A stretch of DNA of 64,000 nt, taken from contig NZ_JACCBI010000001.1 of the NCBI RefSeq assembly GCF_013407835.1, positions 496,001-560,000 on the forward strand. The letters run 5' to 3'. Within the stretch, counting starts at the first letter, position 1, and each line of letters opens with the position of its first letter. Below are positions 44,424 through 54,702 of this stretch, piece after piece. Source of the stretch: Agromyces atrinae (GTDB lineage: Bacteria > Actinomycetota > Actinomycetes > Actinomycetales > Microbacteriaceae). The notes beneath the pieces were generated by a model. That model had not been told where the DNA came from and made no database searches. It saw only the letters and a program-made list of their open reading frames with translations. Position numbers and translations under genes: made by a program.

Positions 44424-44900
44424 CACTCGCGCATCGTGACGGTCGCGCCCGCGTTCGGACTGCGTCTCTCGGCGATCGCAGGTCAGAGCGACCGCCTCGG
44501 CGACATCCCACGGCAGCTCGCCGAGGCTCTCGTCATCGCTCGAGACTCCGAGTTCGGCGAGGAGGGCTTCGGAGTCGACATCGTGACTGTCGTCGGGTGC
44601 TGCGATGCCGAGCTTGAGCGTGTCGACGGAGAACGGGATGTGGTCGACGGCGGCCGCGATCGTGTGGCACAGAGTGAGTGCGGAGAACGACTCGTCGACT
44701 CTCAGGAACATCGTCACGATGACGTCGTGATCGACGAAAGCCGAGAGTCTGGCGTCGGTCACGGTGGGCGCGCCCGCAACGAGGATCGCCTCACGGGTGA
44801 CGGAGTTCTCAAGAGCTTCGGTGTGATCGGAGAAGAAGCTCGCGCAACCGGTGAGTGCGAGAGTCGTCACGGCGAGCGCGGCGATCGGCGCTGTCTTCAT
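44394..44900 (-). CDS. Predicted lipoprotein, third paralogue of a tandem set
   Basis: The 168-residue protein starts MKTAPIAALAVTTLALTGCA, a clear signal peptide with lipobox LTGC. The mature part shares TREAILVAGAP, LTLCHTIAAA and PFSVDTLKLGI with the two upstream genes. A Cys pair (in TLCH and near VALTCD) could form a disulfide. Unlike its paralogues it extends about 30 residues past the second Cys with a charged tail that overlaps the comEC 3' end. Surface-anchored; function unknown, immunity-like role possible. Confidence 0.7.
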   Translation of the reverse strand: MKTAPIAALAVTTLALTGCASFFSDHTEALENSVTREAILVAGAPTVTDARLSAFVDHDVIVTMFLRVDESFSALTLCHTIAAAVDHIPFSVDTLKLGIAAPDDSHDVDSEALLAELGVSSDDESLGELPWDVAEAVALTCDRRETQSERGRDRHDARVSSEGIATGW

Positions 44901-44927
44901 CTGTCGTCCTCCTGTCGCGAGCGGTGC

Positions 44928-45398
44928 CTAGCCGCAGATAGCCGAGATCTTCTCGACGTCATCCCACCAGAGAGCCGACCATCCAGCGCTGTCATCGATG
45001 TTCAGTCGGAGTTCGGCGAGGTAGTCGTGGGCGTTGAGCTGCTCGGCACTCTCCGTATCGACCAGATCGATCGTCAGTCGATCCGCCCCGAAGGGAGCGG
45101 TACGTTCCGCCGTGACGATGGTGTGACAGAGCGTGAGGGCGTCGAACAACTCGGTGTCGATCCGGAGCGAGAGTCTCAGGTTCACGTCCTCGATCGTCGA
45201 CACCGATACGCCGGCGAATTCCACTCCGGGTGATCCCGCTGCAATGACGGCGTCTTCCATCGTGGACTCGCGCAACTTGTCGGCGTGACTCGAGCGGAGA
45301 AGACCGCAGCCCGAGAGTCCCAGAGAGAGCGCCAGGCCGATCACGAGGACTGCCGTCAGCGGCATGCGACGGCGCGGCGGTCGCTGAATCAGATCCAT
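44928..45398 (-). CDS. Predicted lipoprotein, second paralogue
   Basis: From ATG 45398 (GAGAGGGG upstream) the protein has 156 residues with a basic N-terminus, a hydrophobic stretch and lipobox LSGC. Shared core: EDAVIAAGSPGVEF, LTLCHTIVTAER, GADRLTIDL; it ends ISAICG with the paired Cys. It is the most divergent of the three paralogues. The open frame extends upstream to 45449, but that adds non-conserved residues. Confidence 0.7.
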   Translation of the reverse strand: MDLIQRPPRRRMPLTAVLVIGLALSLGLSGCGLLRSSHADKLRESTMEDAVIAAGSPGVEFAGVSVSTIEDVNLRLSLRIDTELFDALTLCHTIVTAERTAPFGADRLTIDLVDTESAEQLNAHDYLAELRLNIDDSAGWSALWWDDVEKISAICG

Positions 45399-45439
45399 GC
45401 CCCTCTCGCCGCACGCGGCGGCTGCCGAGTAAGTCGTCC

Positions 45440-45883
45440 TCACGAGCACCGGTCCGCAAGCGCCTCGGCGTCCGCCCAGTCCACTCCGGCCCTGTCCAGA
45501 GGATCCTCCGAGGCGGTCACGCCGAGTTCATCGAAGAACTGTCGAGCGTCCAAGGGGGCCGCACCGTCGTCGGTTGGATGGATACCGATGGACAGTCGGT
45601 CGACCGAGAAGGGGACAGTTTCAACGGCGACTGCAGCCACCGTGCATAGCGACGGCGCTTCGAAGAGTGCCTCATCAACAGTCAGGATCACCTTCACGGT
45701 CACGTCAGCGTCGACGGAAACTGAGACGGCCGCATCGAGCACATTCGGCGTTCCGACGGCGACGATCGCCTCGCGCACTTTTGACTCATCGAGCATGTCC
45801 TCATAACTCGGCAGGTCCACAAGGGCACAGCTGGAAAGCGTCAGGGCAAGAGCGAGCGCACCTGCTACATGGAGTCGCTTCAC
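45440..45883 (-). CDS. Predicted lipoprotein, first paralogue
   Basis: GTG 45883 overlaps the stop of the upstream 369-aa gene as GTGA and gives 147 residues beginning VKRLHVAGALALALTLSSCA, with lipobox LSSC. Core motifs VREAIVAVGTPNV, SLCTVAAVAVE and PFSVDRLSIGI are shared with the two genes that follow; it ends ALADRCS. Direct coupling to the 369-aa gene suggests the products work together. Confidence 0.7.
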   Translation of the reverse strand: MKRLHVAGALALALTLSSCALVDLPSYEDMLDESKVREAIVAVGTPNVLDAAVSVSVDADVTVKVILTVDEALFEAPSLCTVAAVAVETVPFSVDRLSIGIHPTDDGAAPLDARQFFDELGVTASEDPLDRAGVDWADAEALADRCS

Positions 45884-46989
45884 GGACTGATCGTTTCTGT
45901 CCATGTGATCGTTTGAGTGGTGCGACGTCCAGCGACCGAACTCTCTGCAATGCCATTCCATATCGCGCCGATCGATTTTCGATACCACGGGTCGTAGCCG
46001 ATCACCGGCACGCGCGTGGCGGACTCGAGGCTGGACGCATTCACCACGGTCAGCTCGACCTCGTAACTCCCGCGTGGATTCTGACCAATGACTTTCGCCT
46101 CTACGTCATGCGAGCCGAGATACGTGACGGCCAGATTCCCCGTCGCGCCTCCCGTGAGAAGTGTGGAGTAGTCACCGATGAACTTTCCGATTCCCTCAGT
46201 TCCGCGCAAGCTATAAGACGTCTTCAAAGCGACTGCATCCTCATCGTCGCTCGAGAACGAAACGTCGAGCTTTCCGTCTCGTGCCAACTGTGTGAGGTCA
46301 CGGCGGAGTTGATCATAGAACGGGTGCGAGCGCAGCAACTCCGTGAACGCATCGCCTTCCGAGAAGTCTCGGTGATTGCCTTTGCCCGACAGCCATTCCG
46401 ACCCGAGTTCCCACGGGGACATGTCGTGCTCTGGTCGGTCGAGCGGGAACGGAGGCGGTGTGGCACCACGATCGAGCAGAGCCGTCATCGCATCCGTCGC
46501 TTTCGTCAACCCGTCGGCGGCCGACTCCAGTGATGAGCGGAGCCGGTTGAGCGCGGCCGTAGCTCGGCGTTCGCGTTCATTGTCGAGCACTGCGCGAAGG
46601 AACGTGAGCCCGGCAGCGCCCGTGAGTGCGCCCGCGGGCCCCATCGAGACGAATCCGCCCGAGAGCATGGCGTCGGCTACGTCGTCTGCGACCTCGAGGT
46701 CGACCAGGTGAGCGAACTCGCGGCGGGCTTCATCGAGAGCCGCGTTGGCGCTATCGATCGCGACGCGTGCGTGCCGCGCAGCCTCGGCGTTGCGGCCGGC
46801 GATCGCGGCAGCGCCCGCAATTGACGTCGCCGCAGCGATTCCCGTGCGGCCTCCGATTCCTACATCTCGTGCGGTAACCCTGAAGGCCTCGCGCGTCGTG
46901 TCGAGCTCTGAGGCGAGCGAGGCAGATTCGCTTGCGAGTCCGAACGGAGGTGCGCCCGCAATCCGACCCAGTTCGTCATAGGCGCTCAC
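45880..46989 (-). CDS. 369-aa protein with helical N-terminus, candidate secreted effector
   Basis: GTG 46989 overlaps the stop of the small helical gene. Residues 1-180 are mostly helical and Ala-rich, with a hydrophobic stretch (GGFVSMGPAGALTGAAGLTF). The C-terminal 150 residues look like a compact mixed domain ending GYDPWYRKSIGAIWNG and TTQTITWTETISP. There is no Sec signal peptide. The layout (small WXG100-like partner, helical N-domain, variable C-domain) recalls type VII-secreted effectors, but no toxin catalytic motif is recognised and no secretion ATPase is in the window. Confidence 0.55.
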   Translation of the reverse strand: MSAYDELGRIAGAPPFGLASESASLASELDTTREAFRVTARDVGIGGRTGIAAATSIAGAAAIAGRNAEAARHARVAIDSANAALDEARREFAHLVDLEVADDVADAMLSGGFVSMGPAGALTGAAGLTFLRAVLDNERERRATAALNRLRSSLESAADGLTKATDAMTALLDRGATPPPFPLDRPEHDMSPWELGSEWLSGKGNHRDFSEGDAFTELLRSHPFYDQLRRDLTQLARDGKLDVSFSSDDEDAVALKTSYSLRGTEGIGKFIGDYSTLLTGGATGNLAVTYLGSHDVEAKVIGQNPRGSYEVELTVVNASSLESATRVPVIGYDPWYRKSIGAIWNGIAESSVAGRRTTQTITWTETISP

Positions 46990-47312
46990 TGATCGCTACC
47001 TGCCTGCAGTTGATGGGCGAGTTCGACGAGGAGGCGCTGCGCGCGGGAATCGATCGCAATGAGATCGTCGGCGGCGTCGGACAAACTCTCGGCGCAGTGA
47101 TGCGCGTGGGTAGCCGTCGAGCGAGCGACGAGCGAAGCCATCCACCCGTAAGCATGAAGCGCTCGATCGAACGGTTCCGTCTCGCGAAAGGCTGCGGGGA
47201 CTACTTCGCGAAACGCGAACTGGTGATCGACGATGTCGTCACCCGCGCGGCTCAGTCGAGCGATGCTGTCGTTCACCGTATCGGCGTCGAGATAGATCGT
47301 GTTCTCGGTCAT
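46986..47312 (-). CDS. WXG100-sized helical protein
   Basis: This 108-residue protein is almost entirely predicted helix (TVNDSIARLSRAGDDIVDHQ; later SLSDAADDLIAIDSRAQRLL), a hairpin-like layout of WXG100/ESAT-6 size. A strict WXG turn is absent; the centre reads LHAYGWMASLV. AAGGAG precedes the ATG. It is first in a five-gene operon and may be the secretion partner or chaperone of the 369-aa protein. Confidence 0.55.
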   Translation of the reverse strand: MTENTIYLDADTVNDSIARLSRAGDDIVDHQFAFREVVPAAFRETEPFDRALHAYGWMASLVARSTATHAHHCAESLSDAADDLIAIDSRAQRLLVELAHQLQAGSDQ

Positions 47313-47334
47313 CAGTCGCTCCTTCCCTCATCCG

Positions 47335-47363
47335 AGAATGGCGAATACTGGAAACGCTTGCAA
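47335..47363 (-). promoter_or_regulatory. Possible promoter for the five-gene cassette
   Basis: On the minus strand TTGCAA, 17 nt, then CATTCT, ending 22 nt before the first start codon. The -10 box matches consensus poorly. Confidence 0.35.
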
Positions 47364-47420
47364 TGGGTGTGGATAACTTCGCGGGCGCTCGCGGGGCGCG
47401 GCGGTGTCGGTGCCCCGCCC

Positions 47421-47426
47421 TAGACT
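47421..47426 (+). promoter_or_regulatory. Probable -10 box for holA
   Basis: TAGACT, 36 nt upstream of the holA GTG start, in the gap divergent from the lipoprotein cassette. Confidence 0.4.
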
Positions 47427-47462
47427 TGAGCGACGCACACGGCGCAGGAAGCAGGGGAACGC

Positions 47463-48494
47463 GTGGCTACTCGAAGCGCTCCGGCGAAGGCGGCGAAGAC
47501 CGCGAAAGCGGCCATTCCGCAGCTGTCGTGGAACGAGATCCGACCCGCCTCCGTCATCCTCGTCTCGGGTACCGAGACCTTCCTCGCCGAACGGGCGATC
47601 ACGCGCCTCCGCGATTTCCTGCGCGGCGAAGACCCCTCGCTCGAGGTCACCGACATCGCCGCCGACGGCTACGCGCGCGGCGAGCTCATGACGCTCGCGA
47701 GCCCGTCGCTCTTCGGCGAACCGCGACTGATTCGCGTGTCATCCGTCGAGAAGTGCTCCGACGACTTCATCGTCGACGCGATCGACTACCTGTCGTCTCC
47801 GGCCGAAGACACCGTCGTCGTGCTGCGGCATGGCGGGGGAGTTCGCGGCAAGAAGCTGCTCGACGCCATTCGCGCCGCGTCGGGTGTCGCCATCGAGATC
47901 GTGTGCGCCGAACTCAAGAAGGACCAGGAGAAGTACGACTTCGCGACGGCCGAGTTCCGTTCCGAAGGCCGGAAGGTCGCGCCCGGCGCGCTGCGCGCGC
48001 TCGTCTCCGCCTTCTCCGACGACATCGGCGAGCTGTCGGCCGCATGCCGCCAGCTCATGAGCGACGTCTCGGGCGAGATCACCGAAGCGACCGTCGCGCG
48101 CTACTACGGCGGGCGCGTCGAGACGAGTGCGTTCACCGTCGCCGACGCCGCGATCGCCGGTCGGCACGGCGATGCCCTCGTCGGTCTTCGCCAGGCACTG
48201 TCATCCGGCGCCGACCCCGTGCCCCTCGTCGCCGCTTTCGCCATGAAGGTACGCGGAATGGCGAAGGTCGCGGGCGAGCGAGGCTCGTCCGGGCAGCTCG
48301 CCGGCAAGCTCGGCATGGCACCGTGGCAGATCGATCGTGCCCGGCGCGACCTCGCCGGGTGGGATGACGAGGGCCTCGGCCGTGCGATCACGGCGCTCGC
48401 CGAGACGGATGCCGCGGTGAAGGGCGCCAGCCGTGACCCGATCTACGCCCTCGAACGACTCGTGAGCGTCATCGCCTCACGCGGTCGCGCGTAG
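47463..48494 (+). CDS. holA: DNA polymerase III delta subunit
   Basis: The 343-residue clamp-loader subunit opens the beta clamp. Visible features: an N-terminal AAA-like domain (RPASVILVSGTETFLAERAI), a middle lid domain (SGVAIEIVCAELKKDQEKYD) and a helical C-terminal collar. It normally follows comEC in actinobacteria; here a five-gene minus-strand cassette intervenes. GTG start, no strong ribosome-binding site. Confidence 0.9.
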   Translation: MATRSAPAKAAKTAKAAIPQLSWNEIRPASVILVSGTETFLAERAITRLRDFLRGEDPSLEVTDIAADGYARGELMTLASPSLFGEPRLIRVSSVEKCSDDFIVDAIDYLSSPAEDTVVVLRHGGGVRGKKLLDAIRAASGVAIEIVCAELKKDQEKYDFATAEFRSEGRKVAPGALRALVSAFSDDIGELSAACRQLMSDVSGEITEATVARYYGGRVETSAFTVADAAIAGRHGDALVGLRQALSSGADPVPLVAAFAMKVRGMAKVAGERGSSGQLAGKLGMAPWQIDRARRDLAGWDDEGLGRAITALAETDAAVKGASRDPIYALERLVSVIASRGRA

Positions 48495-48558
48495 CCTCCG
48501 GCACACAGGCTGGCCAGCAACGCCCGGCTCACGCCCGACGTTGAACCGCGTCACCGGT

Positions 48559-48638
48559 CACGGATGCTGCCGATCGGCACGGCCGTCGGCGTGTCGCGGC
48601 CGACACGCCGTTGCGGGGCGTGTCCTGCAGCATCCGTG
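48559..48638. repeat. Nested GC-rich dyad element between holA and rpsT
   Basis: An outer perfect 12-bp inverted repeat (CACGGATGCTGC at 48559-48570, GCAGCATCCGTG at 48627-48638) encloses a perfect 9-bp hairpin (GGCGTGTCG-CGGC-CGACACGCC, 48588-48609). It could fold into a branched structure. It shares CGACACGCCG and CCTGCAGC with the element after pyrD. Confidence 0.6.
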
Positions 48639-48681
48639 CACGCCGAAGTCCGGCGAGAGCCGCACCAACCCCGGGAAACAC

Positions 48682-48707
48682 GAAAGCCCCGCCGAAGCGG
48701 GGCTTTC
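48682..48707. terminator. Bidirectional intrinsic terminator between holA and rpsT
   Basis: GAAAGCCCCGC-CGAA-GCGGGGCTTTC, an 11-bp perfect stem with tetraloop, A-rich before and T-rich after in both directions. It serves convergent holA and rpsT. Confidence 0.85.
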
Positions 48708-48726
48708 ATGGCTGTGGTGCAGAAAC

Positions 48727-48987
48727 TCAGAGAGCTGCGACCTGGCGCGCGATGGCCGACTTGCGGTTCGCAGCCTGGTTCTTGTGGATGACGCCCTTGC
48801 TCACGGCCTTGTCGAGCTTGCGGTTCGCGGCGCGAACGGCGGTGATGGCCTGGTCCTTGTCACCCGAAGCGATTGCCTCGCGAGCGGCGCGGACGGCCGA
48901 ACGGACGCCGGTCTTCACGGCCTTGTTGCGCTCGTGAGCCTTCTCGTTGGTACGGATGCGCTTGATCTGCGACTTGATGTTTGCCAC
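48727..48987 (-). CDS. rpsT: 30S ribosomal protein S20
   Basis: An 86-residue basic helical protein ([20 protein letters not shown], ending [12 protein letters not shown]) that binds 16S rRNA early in 30S assembly. The GTG start at 48987 gives the canonical N-terminus; the longer frame adds leader sequence. It is transcribed toward holA. Confidence 0.97.
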   Translation of the reverse strand: MANIKSQIKRIRTNEKAHERNKAVKTGVRSAVRAAREAIASGDKDQAITAVRAANRKLDKAVSKGVIHKNQAANRKSAIARQVAAL

Positions 48988-49130
48988 GTGTGTGTACGTC
49001 TTTCGTTGTGTGTGTGGATCGGAAGATGCCGGGCCGCGGTAGAGGGGCGCTTTCCGGCGAGCCGTGTGAGGTGGGACCCACACGCAAACCAACAGGCAAC
49101 TTTACCAGGAAGCGGGCTGGGAAACCAAAG

Positions 49131-49865
49131 TCACTGTTCGGGGTGTCGCGCGAGACGCCGATCGACCGTCTCGAGAGCGTCGACGACGACGCGCGTGAAT
49201 GCCTCGGGCCGCACGAGGCTCGCGAGGTGCGTCGCGCCGGGAATGCGTACGCGTCGGCCGTCGCGGCACGCGCGCAGCATCCGGCTCTCGTCGAGTCGGA
49301 AGTGGTCGAGCGCGCCGTTGACGAGCCAGACCGGGCCCGGGTAGGCGGCTAGGTCGCGGAGCGGATCGAGCTGCCCCGCGGCTGCGAGGCCGTCATCCAT
49401 GACGTCGAGGGCGACGCCGCCCGCCCCGAGATCGACGAAGCCGGCGGGAGGGACGAATCTCCGCGCCATCCCGTTGTGGAGCGCGAGCCCGCGGTCGGGC
49501 AGGCGATGGATGCCGCGGGCGAGTGCTCGATACGCGCCGACGCTCACCCGTCGCGGAAGGCTCGAGCACGACGCCGCGACGAGACCTGAGACTCGGTCGG
49601 GGTGCTCCGCCGCGTAGCGGATGGAGAAGTATCCGCCGAGGGACAGCCCGACGAGGAGCACGGGAGAGTCCGTACGCGAGACCTCGTCGTCGATCGCCGC
49701 GAGTGCCGAGTCGACCGTGAACGACTCGCCGATGCGGTCGCCGTGACCGGGCAGATTGATCGCCACGGCGTCGCGCCCGGCAGCGTTCAGCGCATCGAGT
49801 TGGGCCCGCCACATCGTGCGGGACGTGCGGATGCCGTGCACGAAGACGACGCGGGGCCGATCCAT
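49131..49865 (-). CDS. Alpha/beta fold hydrolase
   Basis: A 244-residue hydrolase with [13 protein letters not shown] (oxyanion region), nucleophile motif [10 protein letters not shown] (Ser) and a C-terminal [10 protein letters not shown] with the catalytic His. Ser nucleophile and small size fit carboxylesterase or C-C hydrolase types; the substrate is not evident. It is divergent from lepA across about 50 bp. Confidence 0.82.
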   Translation of the reverse strand: MDRPRVVFVHGIRTSRTMWRAQLDALNAAGRDAVAINLPGHGDRIGESFTVDSALAAIDDEVSRTDSPVLLVGLSLGGYFSIRYAAEHPDRVSGLVAASCSSLPRRVSVGAYRALARGIHRLPDRGLALHNGMARRFVPPAGFVDLGAGGVALDVMDDGLAAAGQLDPLRDLAAYPGPVWLVNGALDHFRLDESRMLRACRDGRRVRIPGATHLASLVRPEAFTRVVVDALETVDRRLARHPEQ

Positions 49866-49916
49866 GCCGTCAGCCTAGTCACGCCGAACGCCCGCCTCAT
49901 GGGAGAATCGTCACAT

Positions 49917-51770
<1,854 letters not shown>

Positions 51771-51774
51771 CGCC

Positions 51775-52425
51775 ATGCGACGGAGTACGTTCACCGATCA
51801 CGCGGTCACCTACGGGGCGATCGGCGGCACCCTCGCGCCTGACCTCTTGACCTTCCCGCCGACCGGTTACCGCGTGAGCGAGAACGCCATCCGGCTCGGA
51901 TCAGGCGACGACCGGTTCGAGGCGGCCACGCACGCGCTCCTCACCTGGGGCATCCCGCTCAACAGCGGCATCCGCCTCGACGACATCAGCCCGGGAACGG
52001 GCGAGCAGTATCAGGGCATCGTCTACGGCCCCGACGGCACGCCGCTCGAGAAGCAGCCGGATGCCCGCCCCGAAGCGCGATTCACCGAAGACGGAACGCC
52101 GTGGATCGCACCCGGCATGACGGCCGTGCAGAAGCTCTCGGTCGGTCCCTTCGAGTTCGATGCCCCCATGCGAATCGTCTTCGTCATCGAAGAGCCCGAC
52201 CGCGTCGGCTACGGCATCGGCACGCTGCCCGGCCACCCGCTGAGCGGCGAGGAGTGCTTCATCGTCGATCGGCACGACGACGGCTCGGTGTGGCTCACGA
52301 TCCGCCAGCTCTCGCGGCCCGCGACCACGCGGTACCGTCTCGTCTGGCCGATCATCCGGCGCATCCAGAAGAAGTTCGTGGCGCGGTACCTGCGGGCGCT
52401 GCATCCCACGACGGTCGCCGGCTGA
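51775..52425 (+). CDS. DUF1990 family protein
   Basis: This 216-residue protein shows DUF1990 features: TYGAIGGTLAPDLLTFPPTG, GEECFIVDRHDDGSVWLTI and a C-terminal WPIIRRIQKKFVARYLRAL. The family has no established activity. It begins 4 nt after lepA and ends 2 nt before hemW, so it is co-transcribed with both. Confidence 0.82.
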   Translation: MRRSTFTDHAVTYGAIGGTLAPDLLTFPPTGYRVSENAIRLGSGDDRFEAATHALLTWGIPLNSGIRLDDISPGTGEQYQGIVYGPDGTPLEKQPDARPEARFTEDGTPWIAPGMTAVQKLSVGPFEFDAPMRIVFVIEEPDRVGYGIGTLPGHPLSGEECFIVDRHDDGSVWLTIRQLSRPATTRYRLVWPIIRRIQKKFVARYLRALHPTTVAG

Positions 52426-52427
52426 CG

Positions 52428-53654
52428 ATGCCCGGAGCCCTACCCCTCGGCGATCCCGCACCTCTCGACGGACTCCTGCCGGCCTCGGCCGCCGTGGATG
52501 CCGACGAGCGCGCGTTCGGCGTGTACATCCACGTGCCGTTCTGCCGGGTGCGCTGCGGCTACTGCGACTTCAACACCTACACGACCCCCGAGCTGCGCGG
52601 CGCGAAGCAGTCGGATTACGCCGACGAGGCCATCGCCGAGCTGCGCGACTCGGTGCGGGTGCTGCGCGAGTCATCCGTTCCCTCCCGTGCGGCGTCGACG
52701 GTCTTCTTCGGCGGCGGCACGCCCACGCTCCTCCCCGTCGACGATCTCGTGCGCATGCTCGCCGAGGTGCGCACGACGCACGGAATCGCCGCCGACGCCG
52801 AGGTCACGACCGAGGCGAACCCCGACTCGGTCGATCGCGACTACCTCGCGCGCCTCGCCGACGGCGGGTTCACGCGCGTCTCCTTCGGCATGCAGTCGGC
52901 GGTGCCGCACGTGCTCGCGACCCTCGAGCGCACGCACGATCCCGAGCGCATCCCGCTCGTCGTCGCGTGGGCGCGCGAAGCCGGACTCGACGTGAGTCTC
53001 GACCTCATCTACGGCACGCCGGGGGAGTCGCTCGACGACTGGGCGACGAGCGTCGACGCCGTGCTCGCCGAACGGCCCGACCACGTGAGCGCGTACGCCC
53101 TCATCGTCGAAGACGGCACGAAGCTCGCCCGACAGATCAAGCGCGGGGAGGTCGCGGCCCCCGACGACGACCTCCAGGCCGACATGTACGAGTACGTCGA
53201 CGAGAAGCTCGGCTCGGCCGGGCTCGAGTGGTACGAAGTGAGCAACTGGGCGACCGACATCCGTCATCGCAGTCGTCACAACCTCGCCTATTGGCGGGGG
53301 GATGACTGGTGGGGCGTCGGCCCGGGAGCCCACAGCCACGTCGGCGGCGTGCGCTGGTGGAACGTCAAGCATCCCGCGGCGTACGCCGAGCGCATGCATT
53401 CGGGCGTCTCGCCCGCGGCCGGTCGCGAGACCCTCGACGATGCGACGCGTCACGTCGAACGGGTTCTGCTGCTCTCGCGCATCCGCGAGGGCCTCGCCGT
53501 ATCGACGCTCGAGGCCGAAGGGCGGCATGCTGTCGCGGGCCTCATCGCGGATGAGCTCATCGACGCGAAAGCCGCCCTCTCGGGTCGCATCGTGTTGACG
53601 CGGAGAGGGCGGCTTCTCGCGGACGCCGTCGTCAGACGGCTGCTCGGCGACTGA
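52428..53654 (+). CDS. hemW: HemW-like radical SAM protein
   Basis: The radical SAM cluster motif CRVRCGYCDF gives the CxxxCxxC set, with YIHVPF before it. FFGGGTPTLL, RVSFGMQSAVPHVLATLERT and the C-terminal HemN-like region follow. HemW is a heme chaperone related to coproporphyrinogen III oxidase; older annotations call it HemN. 408 residues from ATG 52428. Hydrophobic-cofactor handling here may link to the cyd heme enzyme by function, not by operon. Confidence 0.92.
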   Translation: MPGALPLGDPAPLDGLLPASAAVDADERAFGVYIHVPFCRVRCGYCDFNTYTTPELRGAKQSDYADEAIAELRDSVRVLRESSVPSRAASTVFFGGGTPTLLPVDDLVRMLAEVRTTHGIAADAEVTTEANPDSVDRDYLARLADGGFTRVSFGMQSAVPHVLATLERTHDPERIPLVVAWAREAGLDVSLDLIYGTPGESLDDWATSVDAVLAERPDHVSAYALIVEDGTKLARQIKRGEVAAPDDDLQADMYEYVDEKLGSAGLEWYEVSNWATDIRHRSRHNLAYWRGDDWWGVGPGAHSHVGGVRWWNVKHPAAYAERMHSGVSPAAGRETLDDATRHVERVLLLSRIREGLAVSTLEAEGRHAVAGLIADELIDAKAALSGRIVLTRRGRLLADAVVRRLLGD

Positions 53655-53659
53655 TCAGA

Positions 53660-54082
53660 TCAGCGCACGAAGGTGATCGTGAGCGGGTAGCTGTACGGCT
53701 GACCCTTGTTCGCAGCGACGGCCGCGAGGATCATGAACACGATCGCCGCGACTCCGACTGCGAAGGCGGCGATGTAGAACACGATGCCCACGAAGACGAA
53801 CAGCAGGATCGAGCCGAGGATGTACAGGCCGACGATGTAGATCGTGATGGAGATCTGGAAGTTCAGCGCGGCGGCGGTGTGCAGCCGGATGAACGGGCCC
53901 TTGTCCTTCAGGATCAGGTAGCCGATGAGGGCAGGCAGGAACGAGAAGAAGATTCCGCCGATGTGGATGAGCGTCGCCCACAGCTTCTCGTCGGCAGGGC
54001 TCAGCTGGGTCGGCTGCCCGTACGGGTTGCCGGGAGGCGGCGGTGCGGCGGGCGGAGGTGCGGAAGGCGGGAACTCGGACAT
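53660..54082 (-). CDS. DUF4870 membrane protein (first of a tandem pair)
   Basis: A 140-residue protein with a Pro-rich N-terminus (SAPPPAAPPPPGNPYGQ) and a DUF4870 core: KLWATLIHIGGIFFSFLPAL, LKDKGPFIRLHTAAALNFQI, then further membrane spans. ATG 54082 follows AGGAGA. Convergent with hemW. Role unknown. Confidence 0.82.
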   Translation of the reverse strand: MSEFPPSAPPPAAPPPPGNPYGQPTQLSPADEKLWATLIHIGGIFFSFLPALIGYLILKDKGPFIRLHTAAALNFQISITIYIVGLYILGSILLFVFVGIVFYIAAFAVGVAAIVFMILAAVAANKGQPYSYPLTITFVR

Positions 54083-54161
54083 GTCTCTCCTGTCGAGGCT
54101 GTAATGAACCGGGTCAGACCACTGTGGCACAGAGCCGCGGTGGCTTGAGTCCGGCTCGCCC

Positions 54162-54557
54162 TTACTTGATGAGTCGGAGGGCGAAGGGGTAGCGGTAGTG
54201 CTCGCCCTGCTTCGCCTTGAGGAAGCCGAGGATCGAGAAGATGATGCTGACGACCCACGCGGCGAGGCTGATGAGGCCGCCGATGAGGATCACGGTCAGC
54301 ACGAGACCGATCACGTAGACGATGGCGATCGTGATCTGGAAGTTCAGCGCTTCCTTCGCCTCGGTGTTCGTGAAGGGCCCGCGGTCCTTCAGGACGAGCC
54401 AGATGATGAGCGACGGCAGGAAGCCGACGATGCCGCCGAGGTGGGCGAGGGAGCCCCACAGCACGTCGTCGGCGGGCTTCAGCGGCTGGGCGGCGGCCTG
54501 TCCGTAGGGGTTCTGCTGTCCGTCGCTCGGGGGAGTCGGCTGATTCGGATCGGTCAT
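54162..54557 (-). CDS. DUF4870 membrane protein (second of a tandem pair)
   Basis: The 131-residue paralogue of the neighbour: LWGSLAHLGGIVGFLPSLII, LKDRGPFTNTEAKEALNFQI and IFSILGFLKAKQGEHYRYP. About 80 bp separate the two genes, consistent with a local duplication. Role unknown. Confidence 0.82.
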   Translation of the reverse strand: MTDPNQPTPPSDGQQNPYGQAAAQPLKPADDVLWGSLAHLGGIVGFLPSLIIWLVLKDRGPFTNTEAKEALNFQITIAIVYVIGLVLTVILIGGLISLAAWVVSIIFSILGFLKAKQGEHYRYPFALRLIK

Positions 54558-54659
54558 GGTGGGGTCTCCGGTGTTCGGGGGGTGGTGTCGAGGTACAGCG
54601 ACAAACTACTGCTGCCTCGCCGGGGCGGCAACGATTGCGGCCAGGATGACGCGATATGA

Positions 54660-54686
54660 TTAGCACTCCCGGATTGTGAGTGCTAA
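54660..54686 (+). promoter_or_regulatory. CIRCE operator (HrcA site)
   Basis: TTAGCACTC-N9-GAGTGCTAA, a perfect CIRCE element. TATGAT at 54655-54660 overlaps its left edge and is the likely -10 box, so HrcA bound here would block its own operon. Confidence 0.95.
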
Positions 54687-54702
54687 GCGAGAGGAGTCGT
54701 CC

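Noticed and set aside
54676..54702. Earlier GTG start for hrcA
   Set aside because: It lies inside the CIRCE operator, downstream of the -10 box with no room for a ribosome-binding site; GTG 54703 has GAGGAG.
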